Shown here in pieces: positions 8,251 to 13,761 of a stretch of 38,128 nucleotides of DNA. The number at the start of each line of letters is the position of its first letter. The stretch's first letter is position 1. Source of the stretch: Mucilaginibacter polytrichastri (GTDB lineage Bacteria; Bacteroidota; Bacteroidia; Sphingobacteriales; Sphingobacteriaceae); the NCBI RefSeq assembly GCF_001911425.1, contig NZ_MPPL01000001.1:1236952-1275079 (forward strand), in the 5' to 3' direction. The position numbers were made by a program, and so were the translations under genes. The notes below the pieces were generated by a model. That model was not told the origin of the DNA and did not search any database. It worked only from the letters and a program-made list of their open reading frames with translations.

Positions 8251-8305
8251 TTGGGGAAATCAGTTTTACCCCTGGGGAAATCAACACTAAAATTGGGGAA
8301 TTCAG
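8251..8305. repeat. Three direct repeats with exact 21-bp period (candidate LytTR sites)
   Basis: The 13-bp unit yTGGGGAAwTCAr occurs at 8251-8263, 8272-8284 and 8293-8305. The starts are exactly 21 bp apart, two helical turns, and the last two copies share a further CACT. Known LytTR regulators such as AgrA bind paired direct repeats of about 9 bp with the same 21-bp period. The array lies 92 bp downstream of a LytTR gene and about 20 bp upstream of a candidate -33 element for the next gene on that strand. Binding is inference. Confidence 0.7.
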
Positions 8306-8396
8306 CACTTTCCAGGCTAGCCCGGAGTAGAGGCTTTCTTCTTTATACAGGCCACGGACGGGATTTAGTACACCACTGTAGCCAATTCTGTTCCAT

Positions 8397-9272
8397 TTAT
8401 CGGTCCATCCACAACCTGAAGGGGGCCACGCGGTCTTCACTGATGATGTGAAGCCGCTCGTGCTCAGTAGGGATTTTTGCACCCGAAGCATATAGTGCAG
8501 GCTCAGGAAACAGTTCAAGGGTTTTATTCTTGCCGGGCCTGTAAAATTTACAGGCATTAAAATTTACGATCATCTGGCGGTTGATGCGGAAGAATAGCCT
8601 TTTATCCAGCATCCCCTCAAGTGTTTTCAGGGGGATGTCCAGCCGGTAACTATCATTTATGGACGGCATTTCGGTAGTGCGCATAAAGACAGCACCCCCT
8701 AAAATAAAGAAATAGGCAGCAGTGTCAAGCTTCACGGGAATGGAGCGTGTTGGGGTGTCTACAATAAGTACTTCCCTGGCCGGGTTTATGGATACACCCT
8801 TTTCTCCATTCTCCCCCGTGGTAATATCCGGTTCACGGCTATCCCTGAGCAGGTAGGAATTGATACCGAAATAGTACACGTTCAGCACCAGGAGCATCAA
8901 GAGGATGATCGTATAGTCTTCACTCAGGTAGGTGGTCTTTAAGATGTTTATATTGTATATCGCAAAGAAGCCCGCAGCCAAAAGGAAAGCCCCGAAAGCC
9001 GGCACAAAAAATCCAAAGACGGATTGCCATAGCAGCCGCAATATGGCATGGTGTTTCCAGTCCAGCTTTTTATCCAGGCGTACCGTTACAAAATGGATAT
9101 ATGTGGTTAAAAGTATAGCGATCACGAAGCTTCCCGCCATGCCAATCCAGTATGAACCGGTAAATACCGCCTCAAAAAAGGTATCCGGCTCATTATACAT
9201 CACCAGAATGTGGGAAGCGACCAGGGCGAGCGCGATCCTGAAATATTTGTCGTTGTAGCGGACAGGTGCCAT
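8397..9272 (-). CDS. Membrane-anchored LytTR transcriptional regulator 1
   Basis: This 291-aa protein has four membrane helices in residues about 12-140 and a C-terminal LytTR DNA-binding domain (about 165-285). The latter shows the family pattern RLDIPLKTLEGML followed by FFRINRQMIVN and a final basic segment. There is no receiver domain; the membrane part takes the sensor place, an architecture common in Bacteroidota. The ATG at 9272 is supported by a perfect AGGAGG (9283-9278) 5 bp upstream, unusual for this phylum, where Shine-Dalgarno sequences are rare. It is divergent from the P1 gene (9426). Phased direct repeats lie just downstream and probably mark its target promoter. The same architecture recurs at 21978-22883. 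Confidence 0.9.
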   Translation of the reverse strand: MAPVRYNDKYFRIALALVASHILVMYNEPDTFFEAVFTGSYWIGMAGSFVIAILLTTYIHFVTVRLDKKLDWKHHAILRLLWQSVFGFFVPAFGAFLLAAGFFAIYNINILKTTYLSEDYTIILLMLLVLNVYYFGINSYLLRDSREPDITTGENGEKGVSINPAREVLIVDTPTRSIPVKLDTAAYFFILGGAVFMRTTEMPSINDSYRLDIPLKTLEGMLDKRLFFRINRQMIVNFNACKFYRPGKNKTLELFPEPALYASGAKIPTEHERLHIISEDRVAPFRLWMDR

Positions 9273-9425
9273 ATATTCCTCCTGCTTATCTTTTTCTAAA
9301 TCCTGCGTTGCAACAAGTATATCAAAATAGTGTAACTTTTGGAAGCGTCATATAACTAAAGGTTAATGAAAATTGATATTTAAGGCTGAATCGGCGATAT
9401 TAGGGTTTACATAAAACTAACTGCC

Positions 9426-9812
9426 ATGACAAAACAACCATTTACACCCGATGGGGTGAAGCTTAAGACAACGGAGCTCTACGCCCTGAGCGACCAAAAT
9501 TTACAGGTACAGTCGGATTTGATCGCGACCCAGTTCCCTACATGGATGAGGGATAACTTTTCCCTTACGACACAGCAGGATGATTATCTTTCTGCTATGG
9601 ACCAGGAGTATGTGGATTTCCTTGCTGATGAAACATCCGGCGCGATTGGTAAAAAACTTCCGATCATTCTCGTTGGCCCTGTTAATCCACCGACCCAAGG
9701 AACCGGCAGTAAACGGATCGATACCAAAAGCACGTCCAGGAAAGTGGTCGATGCAGGGGTAGTTAAAGCGACTACTGGGGAACTGACCATCGAGATAAGC
9801 TATCCCGAATAA
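9426..9812 (+). CDS. Small protein P1 of unknown function, paralogue of P2
   Basis: This 128-aa protein has no signal peptide or membrane segment. The N-terminal half is helical and clearly related to the protein at 13123-13497: both have QP.T..GV..KTTELYALS near residues 4-22, then a TW..NF.L.T.Q.D.L..M block near 39-58. The C-terminal half is beta-rich and more divergent, ending TTGELTIEISYPE against TTGSLTFKIEYLV in P2. I do not recognise a family. It is divergent from LytTR regulator 1, from which it is separated by 153 bp, and is closed by its own terminator, so it is monocistronic. That two paralogues flank the sigma/FecR genes suggests a shared role with the SusCD system, but this is inference. 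Confidence 0.8.
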   Translation: MTKQPFTPDGVKLKTTELYALSDQNLQVQSDLIATQFPTWMRDNFSLTTQQDDYLSAMDQEYVDFLADETSGAIGKKLPIILVGPVNPPTQGTGSKRIDTKSTSRKVVDAGVVKATTGELTIEISYPE

Positions 9813-9831
9813 CTGGAAGTGTACTAATCGT

Positions 9832-9863
9832 ATAAACCCTGCTATAAAAACGGCAGGGTTTAT
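9832..9863 (+). terminator. Terminator of P1
   Basis: A perfect 11-bp inverted repeat ATAAACCCTGC / GCAGGGTTTAT with a 10-nt A-rich loop starts 19 bp after the P1 stop and ends in TTTATT. Confidence 0.7.
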
Positions 9864-9935
9864 TCGTATACAGTGACTTAGAAATATTGATGCCACAATT
9901 GCCCCAATTCTGAGGCTCTGCAAAGCAGAAATCCT

Positions 9936-9999
9936 TACATTTGTACCGAACCTTTATGTAGCCCCCCGTTAGTTTTTCGGGGTTTCGGGGGGCTTTTTT
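9936..9999 (+). ncRNA. Candidate short RNA: promoter box plus terminator without ORF
   Basis: A perfect TAnnTTTG box, TACATTTG (9936-9943), lies after the P1 terminator and is followed within about 17 bp by a strong hairpin AGCCCCCCG / CGGGGGGCT (9960-9994) and TTTTTT. A transcript from this box would be about 50 nt and contain no ORF. The same order, with the 10 bases TACATTTGTA identical, recurs at 11263-11336. No good -33 element is visible. It could be a small RNA or an attenuated leader. Confidence 0.4.
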
Positions 10000-10029
10000 C
10001 AAGAAACATCTACATCAGCTATATTGTTT

Positions 10030-10053
10030 ACTGCCCTCTCAGGGCAGTTTTTA
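10030..10053 (+). terminator. Second terminator-like hairpin before sigma factor
   Basis: A perfect 8-bp stem ACTGCCCT / AGGGCAGT with a 3-nt loop is followed by TTTTATTT. Together with the hairpins at 9832 and 9960 it insulates the sigma factor gene from upstream transcription. Confidence 0.55.
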
Positions 10054-10177
10054 TTTATCCTCCTTTTTATTTTACCGATACTTTGGAACCGCGAGCCAAA
10101 ACGGTTAGTAACTGCACTCATTAATATTGACCTGATTTTACATTTATGGATAAAAAGTGTAAATTAGGGCTAATAAA

Positions 10178-10786
10178 ATGCCAGATCTTAAAAATTACAC
10201 TGATTTTGAATTAGCTTCCTTGCTTAAAAAGGGCGATGAGCGTGCTTTTGCTGAAATCTATCGGCGCTATAAATCGAAATTGATCGGCGCGGCCCTAAGG
10301 TTGCTAAAATCGCCGGAACTTACCGAAGAACTTGTTCAAAACCTATTCCTTAAAATATGGGAACAGCGGGAAAAGATCGACCCGGAACAGGCACTAAACG
10401 CCTACCTCTACAAAATTGCGCATAACCTGGCCTGCGACACATTCCGCAAAGCAGCCAGGGATAAAAAGCTCTTTGGGCAGCTACTCCTAGCTACAAGCAG
10501 TTCCTATGATCACATAGAAAAACATATTTTTGCGAAAGAAAACCAGGCTGCCTTAAATCAAGCAATCAGCCTCCTGCCTCCGCAACAGCAGAAAGTATTT
10601 ACCCTTTGTAAACTTGAAGACAAAAGCTATGAAGAAGCGGGACGGATACTGAACATAGGTACCGGTACGGTCAATAACCACATGTACCGCGCTAATGTGT
10701 TCCTTAAGGAATATTTCGCGGGAAAGCCGGGTAAGCCAATTGCTTTTAGCTTATTGCTATATATGATAGCCGACAGCATCCATTAA
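10178..10786 (+). CDS. FecI-type ECF RNA polymerase sigma factor
   Basis: This 202-aa protein has the two-domain ECF layout. Region 2 is about residues 22-90, with AFAEIYRRYKSKL, the EELVQNLFLKIWEQR core and a YLYKIAHNLACDTFRK -10-recognition helix. Region 4 is about 130-185, with LPPQQQKVFTLCKLEDKSYEEAG and a helix-turn-helix ending VNNHMYRA. It matches the sigma-70 family enriched in Bacteroidota that pairs with FecR and SusC/SusD. The partner fecR is not adjacent but about 800 bp downstream, past a minus-strand lipoprotein gene and a terminator, so the two are transcribed separately. The shared promoter-like sequences at 11538 and 13528 are its likely targets. The extra C-terminal hydrophobic tail after region 4 is unusual but may be nothing. 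Confidence 0.93.
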   Translation: MPDLKNYTDFELASLLKKGDERAFAEIYRRYKSKLIGAALRLLKSPELTEELVQNLFLKIWEQREKIDPEQALNAYLYKIAHNLACDTFRKAARDKKLFGQLLLATSSSYDHIEKHIFAKENQAALNQAISLLPPQQQKVFTLCKLEDKSYEEAGRILNIGTGTVNNHMYRANVFLKEYFAGKPGKPIAFSLLLYMIADSIH

Positions 10787-10812
10787 GCGGAGGCGATAAG
10801 ATGGGCGCAAGC

Positions 10813-11082
10813 TTAGCGGGAATTAGCGCCTCTATACAGGCCATCACCAGTAACGCCAAAAACAAGGTGCCCCGAAGATGTTTCGTTACCCCCAATTTTA
10901 GCCTTATATTCTACAATATGCCACTCGGGCGTTGAATCCTTTTCACTGGTAATGTCATATGATATTACATGATGTCCCCTGTTGGCCTCATACGATTTTA
11001 CCTCAGAATCTATAATGTTCGCATTTTTACCGGAGCATGAAGAAAACAGGACTGCCGATACAACAAAAGCAATAGTTTTCAT
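10813..11082 (-). CDS. Small lipoprotein of unknown function
   Basis: This is an 89-aa protein starting MKTIAFVVSAVLFSSC, a short signal peptide with lipobox LFSS-C. The mature part is polar and beta-prone (VISYDITSEKD, IVEYKAKIGG). No family is recognised. The frame extends to an ATG at 11097, but a perfect -7 box TATTTTTG (11106-11099, minus strand) overlaps that codon region, so the start at 11082 is the likely one. It lies antisense between the sigma factor and fecR, and its 3' end is 26 bp from the sigma factor stop (convergent). Confidence 0.6.
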   Translation of the reverse strand: MKTIAFVVSAVLFSSCSGKNANIIDSEVKSYEANRGHHVISYDITSEKDSTPEWHIVEYKAKIGGNETSSGHLVFGVTGDGLYRGANSR

Positions 11083-11098
11083 ACATAATATTTTCATA

Positions 11099-11106
11099 CA
11101 AAAATA
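11099..11106 (-). promoter_or_regulatory. -7 box of small lipoprotein gene
   Basis: TATTTTTG matches TAnnTTTG exactly and lies 16 bp upstream of the ATG at 11082. No convincing -33 TTTG was found 19-21 bp upstream. Confidence 0.45.
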
Positions 11107-11262
11107 TTATACGGAATAATTTCGTCCTACATATTTTTTGTTAAAGAAACGTTAAAAATGCTAAGTGATTAAACAGGCTTTAGCATATCGGCTCTTTATG
11201 TTCGTTGGACGTTTAAATGCTACCGTTTATCGATTTTGTTTCTGACGCCCGTAGAATAAAAG

Positions 11263-11336
11263 TACATTTGTAAGACAAGAGCTTCGAACCCTCTTTTAGT
11301 GATTACCTTTAGCCCCTTTATTTAAGGGGCTTTTTT
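11263..11336 (+). ncRNA. Candidate short RNA, second copy of the promoter-terminator unit
   Basis: TACATTTG (11263-11270) has a weak -33-like TTTC 20 bp upstream and is followed by a perfect hairpin AGCCCCTT / AAGGGGCT (11311-11331) and a T-run. No ORF fits the roughly 60-nt transcript. It shares TACATTTGTA, a CGAACC block and the AGCCCC stem start with the unit at 9936-9999. The hairpin also shields fecR from upstream reading. Confidence 0.42.
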
Positions 11337-11475
11337 ATTATAAATTATGATGGACTGTAAATTTTAGTGCCTATAAAAAACATAAAGTAATTTTACACTT
11401 TTCAGACAAGTAGGCTTTATTCAAAAAAGAGAAAGCAAAGCCAATTTGCTACAAATGGTATTTTAATAATATTAC

Positions 11476-11509
11476 GTGAATACACAACTTACTGAAGCTG
11501 TGTATTCAC
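11476..11509. promoter_or_regulatory. Perfect 11-bp inverted repeat upstream of fecR
   Basis: GTGAATACACA (11476-11486) and TGTGTATTCAC (11499-11509) are perfect inverses with a 12-bp spacer. No T-run follows, so an operator is more likely than a terminator. It ends 28 bp before the candidate sigma-factor promoter of fecR. Confidence 0.5.
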
Positions 11510-11537
11510 AGTACCGATTAACAAAAATATTGTTCTC

Positions 11538-11570
11538 GGCTGTGAGTTTTTTAAATGGGAAGCGTATTAC
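11538..11570 (+). promoter_or_regulatory. Candidate ECF-sigma promoter of fecR
   Basis: The element GGCTGTGAGTTTTT, then 11 bp, then CGTATTAC is repeated with the same spacing upstream of the susC leader (13528-13560). Read as an ECF promoter, TGTGA would be the -35 core and CGTA the -10 core. It ends 14 bp before the TTG start of fecR, which implies a very short leader. Confidence 0.65.
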
Positions 11571-11584
11571 CATAAAAACAACAC

Positions 11585-12748
11585 TTGGAACGCAAAGAAG
11601 ACATCCACATCCTTTTTGAAAAATACCTTGAAAATAAAGTCAGCGAGGAAGAATTAAGGCAATTGCTTTATCATTTTAATGTAGCTGAGGATAAGGCTAT
11701 CCTGACCGGTCTAATAATGGATGAGATGGCTAAAGAAGTGATAATCTCAGGCCAGGATGAAACCATTCAGTCTATCGCTGATAACATTGAACGAAAGATT
11801 TTCCCCGTTCACCAGCCTGTCCGCAAATTAAGACGCCTGCCATCTATATGGGCCGCCGCTGCAATACTGTTATTTGCGGTAAGCGTAACAGCCTATTTAT
11901 ACATCTCAAAAAGTAAAAGCGATAATGAGCAAATTGGCAGGATAAAAAATGATGCCCTTCCGGGAGGCAGCAGAGCCATACTGATACTTGCAAACGGGCA
12001 AAAGATAGACCTTACCAAAGCAAAAAACGGAACTTTAGCAAGCCAGGCAGGCAGTGTGATCAGTAAAAATGCTTCAGGCCAGATTGGTTATACAGCCTCC
12101 AAAAACAATAGCACAGTAGTAAATTATAATATTATCCAGACTCCTAAAGGAGGCGAATACCAGGTGGTATTGCCTGATGGTACAAAAGTCTGGCTTAATG
12201 CAGCCTCATCACTAAAATATCCCACATCGTTTACTTCCCTTAAAGACCGCAATGTTGAGCTGACCGGCGAAGCTTACTTTGAGGTTGCCCACAACAAACA
12301 GCAACCTTTCCATGTAAAGACAGCATTACAGAGCGTAGAGGTATTGGGTACACACTTTAATATCATGGCGTATCCCGATGAGCAAACCATTACCACAACA
12401 TTACTCGAAGGCGCTGTAAAGGTCAGCAAAGAGGGAAACTTTAAACTTCTGAAGCCGGGGCAGGAAGCCTTGGTAGAAGAAGATATAAAAATACGTGATG
12501 CCGATGTTGATGCAGCCGTTGCCTGGAAGAATGGACGGACCTACTTTAAAGATGCGAATATCCCAACGATGATGCGCTCACTTTCGAGATGGTATAACAT
12601 TGAAGTTATATATCGTGGTGAAATCCATAACGAATTGTTTACCGGGGGAATTTCCCGCAAGTCCAACCTTTCCAGCCTTTTAAAAATATTGTCATCCGGC
12701 GGCATACATGCTACGATTGAAGACCATAAACTTATTGTGACGCCTTAA
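11585..12748 (+). CDS. FecR-family anti-sigma factor
   Basis: This 387-aa protein has a cytoplasmic N-terminal helical domain (1-80) that would bind the sigma factor, one membrane helix (about 88-107), the FecR domain (about 188-283, with TPKGGEYQVVLPDGTKVWLN and ELTGEAYFEVAH) and a C-terminal DUF4974 domain (about 317-385) that meets the STN domain of SusC. It should relay the substrate state of the downstream SusC to the sigma factor at 10178. The start is a TTG at 11585; a TAA lies in frame only four codons upstream and the candidate promoter ends at 11570, so no longer form is possible. No ATG occurs before residue 45. Confidence 0.92.
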   Translation: MERKEDIHILFEKYLENKVSEEELRQLLYHFNVAEDKAILTGLIMDEMAKEVIISGQDETIQSIADNIERKIFPVHQPVRKLRRLPSIWAAAAILLFAVSVTAYLYISKSKSDNEQIGRIKNDALPGGSRAILILANGQKIDLTKAKNGTLASQAGSVISKNASGQIGYTASKNNSTVVNYNIIQTPKGGEYQVVLPDGTKVWLNAASSLKYPTSFTSLKDRNVELTGEAYFEVAHNKQQPFHVKTALQSVEVLGTHFNIMAYPDEQTITTTLLEGAVKVSKEGNFKLLKPGQEALVEEDIKIRDADVDAAVAWKNGRTYFKDANIPTMMRSLSRWYNIEVIYRGEIHNELFTGGISRKSNLSSLLKILSSGGIHATIEDHKLIVTP

Positions 12749-12772
12749 TCCAAATTGCTAACTTATAAACAG

Positions 12773-12924
12773 AAAATGCCTATGCGTAAATAAAGATCAG
12801 TTTTAGTTAATGCCTTAAAGGCCGGGGTTGCTTCCAACGATCCTGGCCTACAAAAGGGCTTCACCGGCAAGCCGGTTCAAATTCTTCTAACAATTAAATT
12901 ATTAACCCTAACAAGAAAATACAT
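12773..12924 (+). ncRNA. Orphan copy of the susC leader RNA
   Basis: This block repeats the susC 5' leader (13600-13761). It has a five-codon micro-ORF reading MPMRK-stop (12776-12793), a hairpin (12820-12848) with stem GGCCGGGGTTG / CGATCCTGGCC and loop CTTCCAA, a second hairpin ACCGGC / GCCGGT (12863-12876) and the closing TATTAACCCTAACAAG. The stem differs from copy 2 while pairing is kept, partly by G-U pairs, and the loop is identical. The copy has no promoter of its own; it would be read from the fecR transcript. It ends at an ATG followed by only seven codons. Confidence 0.6.
12776..12793 (+). other. Micro-ORF in leader copy 1
   Basis: ATG-CCT-ATG-CGT-AAA-TAA encodes MPMRK. The same five-codon frame occurs in leader copy 2 with a single residue change (MPMGK). 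Translation is not shown by the sequence. Confidence 0.35.
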
Positions 12925-12970
12925 GACAATTCATCTTATTGCTTAAGCGGAATATAAAGGACAATTTTTA
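12919..12970 (+). pseudogene. Possible remnant of a second susC 5' end
   Basis: After leader copy 1 an ATG opens a seven-codon frame ending in TAA. Its bases align, with gaps, to the first codons of susC (13762 onward), including a shared GCGG and TAT-AAA stretch. This suggests that leader copy 1 once preceded a susC-like gene now lost. The similarity is short and the call is tentative. Confidence 0.3.
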
Positions 12971-13122
12971 AAAGCTTTTTAGCGTTAATCCCTCCCTTGT
13001 CCGCTTCGCATCTAAAACGCAATCACTTCTATTTAAATTCTAAACTACAAATTGTGGCTGAGCATTGCTATGCCCTCTACCCAGTATTAATTATTTACCA
13101 CAACAACAATTAAAAATTAATT

Positions 13123-13497
13123 ATGTCATTACAACCATTAACCGCTGCAGGTGTAACCGCCAAAACAACCGAATTATACGCTTTATCAAATAGCCTTTTA
13201 GCCGCCCAGGCTGATGCCGTGCAATCCGATTTTGCAACATGGATCAAAGGCAACTTTACACTTTCTACCCCGCAAAGCGATTTTTTAACAGGGATGAACG
13301 CCACTGCACTTAAATATTATGGTGCGCAATGTTCAGTTGCATTTAGGTCACGGCTGACAATTAGCTTATCCACGCCAACCCCTGTAGGTTCCCATAAATT
13401 TGTTGGATCTGTTAATACGCTGGAGGTATCTACTGACAGTGCCGGTACCCTTCAAACAACAGGCTCCCTTACATTTAAGATAGAATACCTTGTTTAA
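13123..13497 (+). CDS. Small protein P2 of unknown function, paralogue of P1
   Basis: This 124-aa protein has no signal peptide or membrane helix. The N-terminal half shares QPLT..GV..KTTELYALS, then Q.D....F.TW...NF.L.T.Q.DFL..M with P1 (9426-9812); the C-terminal part is beta-rich. It has one cysteine (residue 69) where P1 has none. I do not recognise a family. The gene lies between fecR and susC, preceded by an orphan susC leader copy, and ends 30 bp before the candidate sigma-dependent promoter of susC. It may be read from the fecR transcript. The N-terminal half is the conserved part, so a binding role there and a variable C-terminal part are possible; this is inference. Confidence 0.8.
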   Translation: MSLQPLTAAGVTAKTTELYALSNSLLAAQADAVQSDFATWIKGNFTLSTPQSDFLTGMNATALKYYGAQCSVAFRSRLTISLSTPTPVGSHKFVGSVNTLEVSTDSAGTLQTTGSLTFKIEYLV

Positions 13498-13527
13498 TTT
13501 ATATTTTATTTACAATTCCTAAATACG

Positions 13528-13560
13528 GGCTGTGAGTTTTTCCTTTTACAATCGTACTAC
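13528..13560 (+). promoter_or_regulatory. Candidate ECF-sigma promoter of the susCD-tlpA operon
   Basis: GGCTGTGAGTTTTT, 11 bp, CGTACTAC: the same 33-bp layout as upstream of fecR (11538-11570), with 14 identical bases in the first block and seven of eight in the second. It would give a leader of about 195 nt to the susC ATG. Confidence 0.65.
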
Positions 13561-13599
13561 AAGTAATAGCCGATCTGCGGCATAACGATTAAAAAAGGG

Positions 13600-13761
13600 A
13601 AAATGCCTATGGGTAAATAAAAGAGCAAATATCAGATTGCTAACATAAAAGGGCCGGAGAGTGCTTCCAACACTCTACCGGCCTTATGTCAGGCAAGTTA
13701 CCGGCTGGGCCGGTGCAAATCCTTCTAACGATTTAACTATTAACCCTAACAAGACAAAAGT
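13600..13761 (+). ncRNA. Structured susC leader RNA with micro-ORF
   Basis: The leader contains MPMGK-stop (13603-13620) and a long hairpin (13652-13683). In this hairpin GGCCGG-AGAGTG pairs with CACTCT-CCGGCC across loop CTTCCAA, with one bulged A at 13677. A second hairpin ACCGG / CCGGT (13700-13714) and a conserved run-in TATTAACCCTAACAAG follow. The loop and run-in match leader copy 1. There is no T-run after the hairpins, so it is not a simple terminator. It could be an attenuator, a target of a trans-acting RNA, or a stabiliser. I do not recognise a known riboswitch class. Confidence 0.6.

Noticed and set aside
8251..8305. The three repeats as a small CRISPR array
   Set aside because: Repeat units are about 13 bp with 8-bp gaps, far too short, and no cas genes are present; LytTR-site geometry fits better.
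8213..8557. 114-codon minus-strand frame
   Set aside because: Out of frame with the LytTR gene it overlaps and runs through the phased repeats; composition is not protein-like.
9331..9353. Third ECF-sigma promoter upstream of P1 (TGTAACTTTT...CGTCATA)
   Set aside because: The gap between the two blocks is about 6 bp shorter than in the two matching promoters, and key bases differ.
13690..13735. Cobalamin riboswitch in the susC leader (CCGGTGCAAATCC)
   Set aside because: The B12-box and the other conserved parts of that riboswitch are missing; the similarity is limited to one short string within a hairpin.
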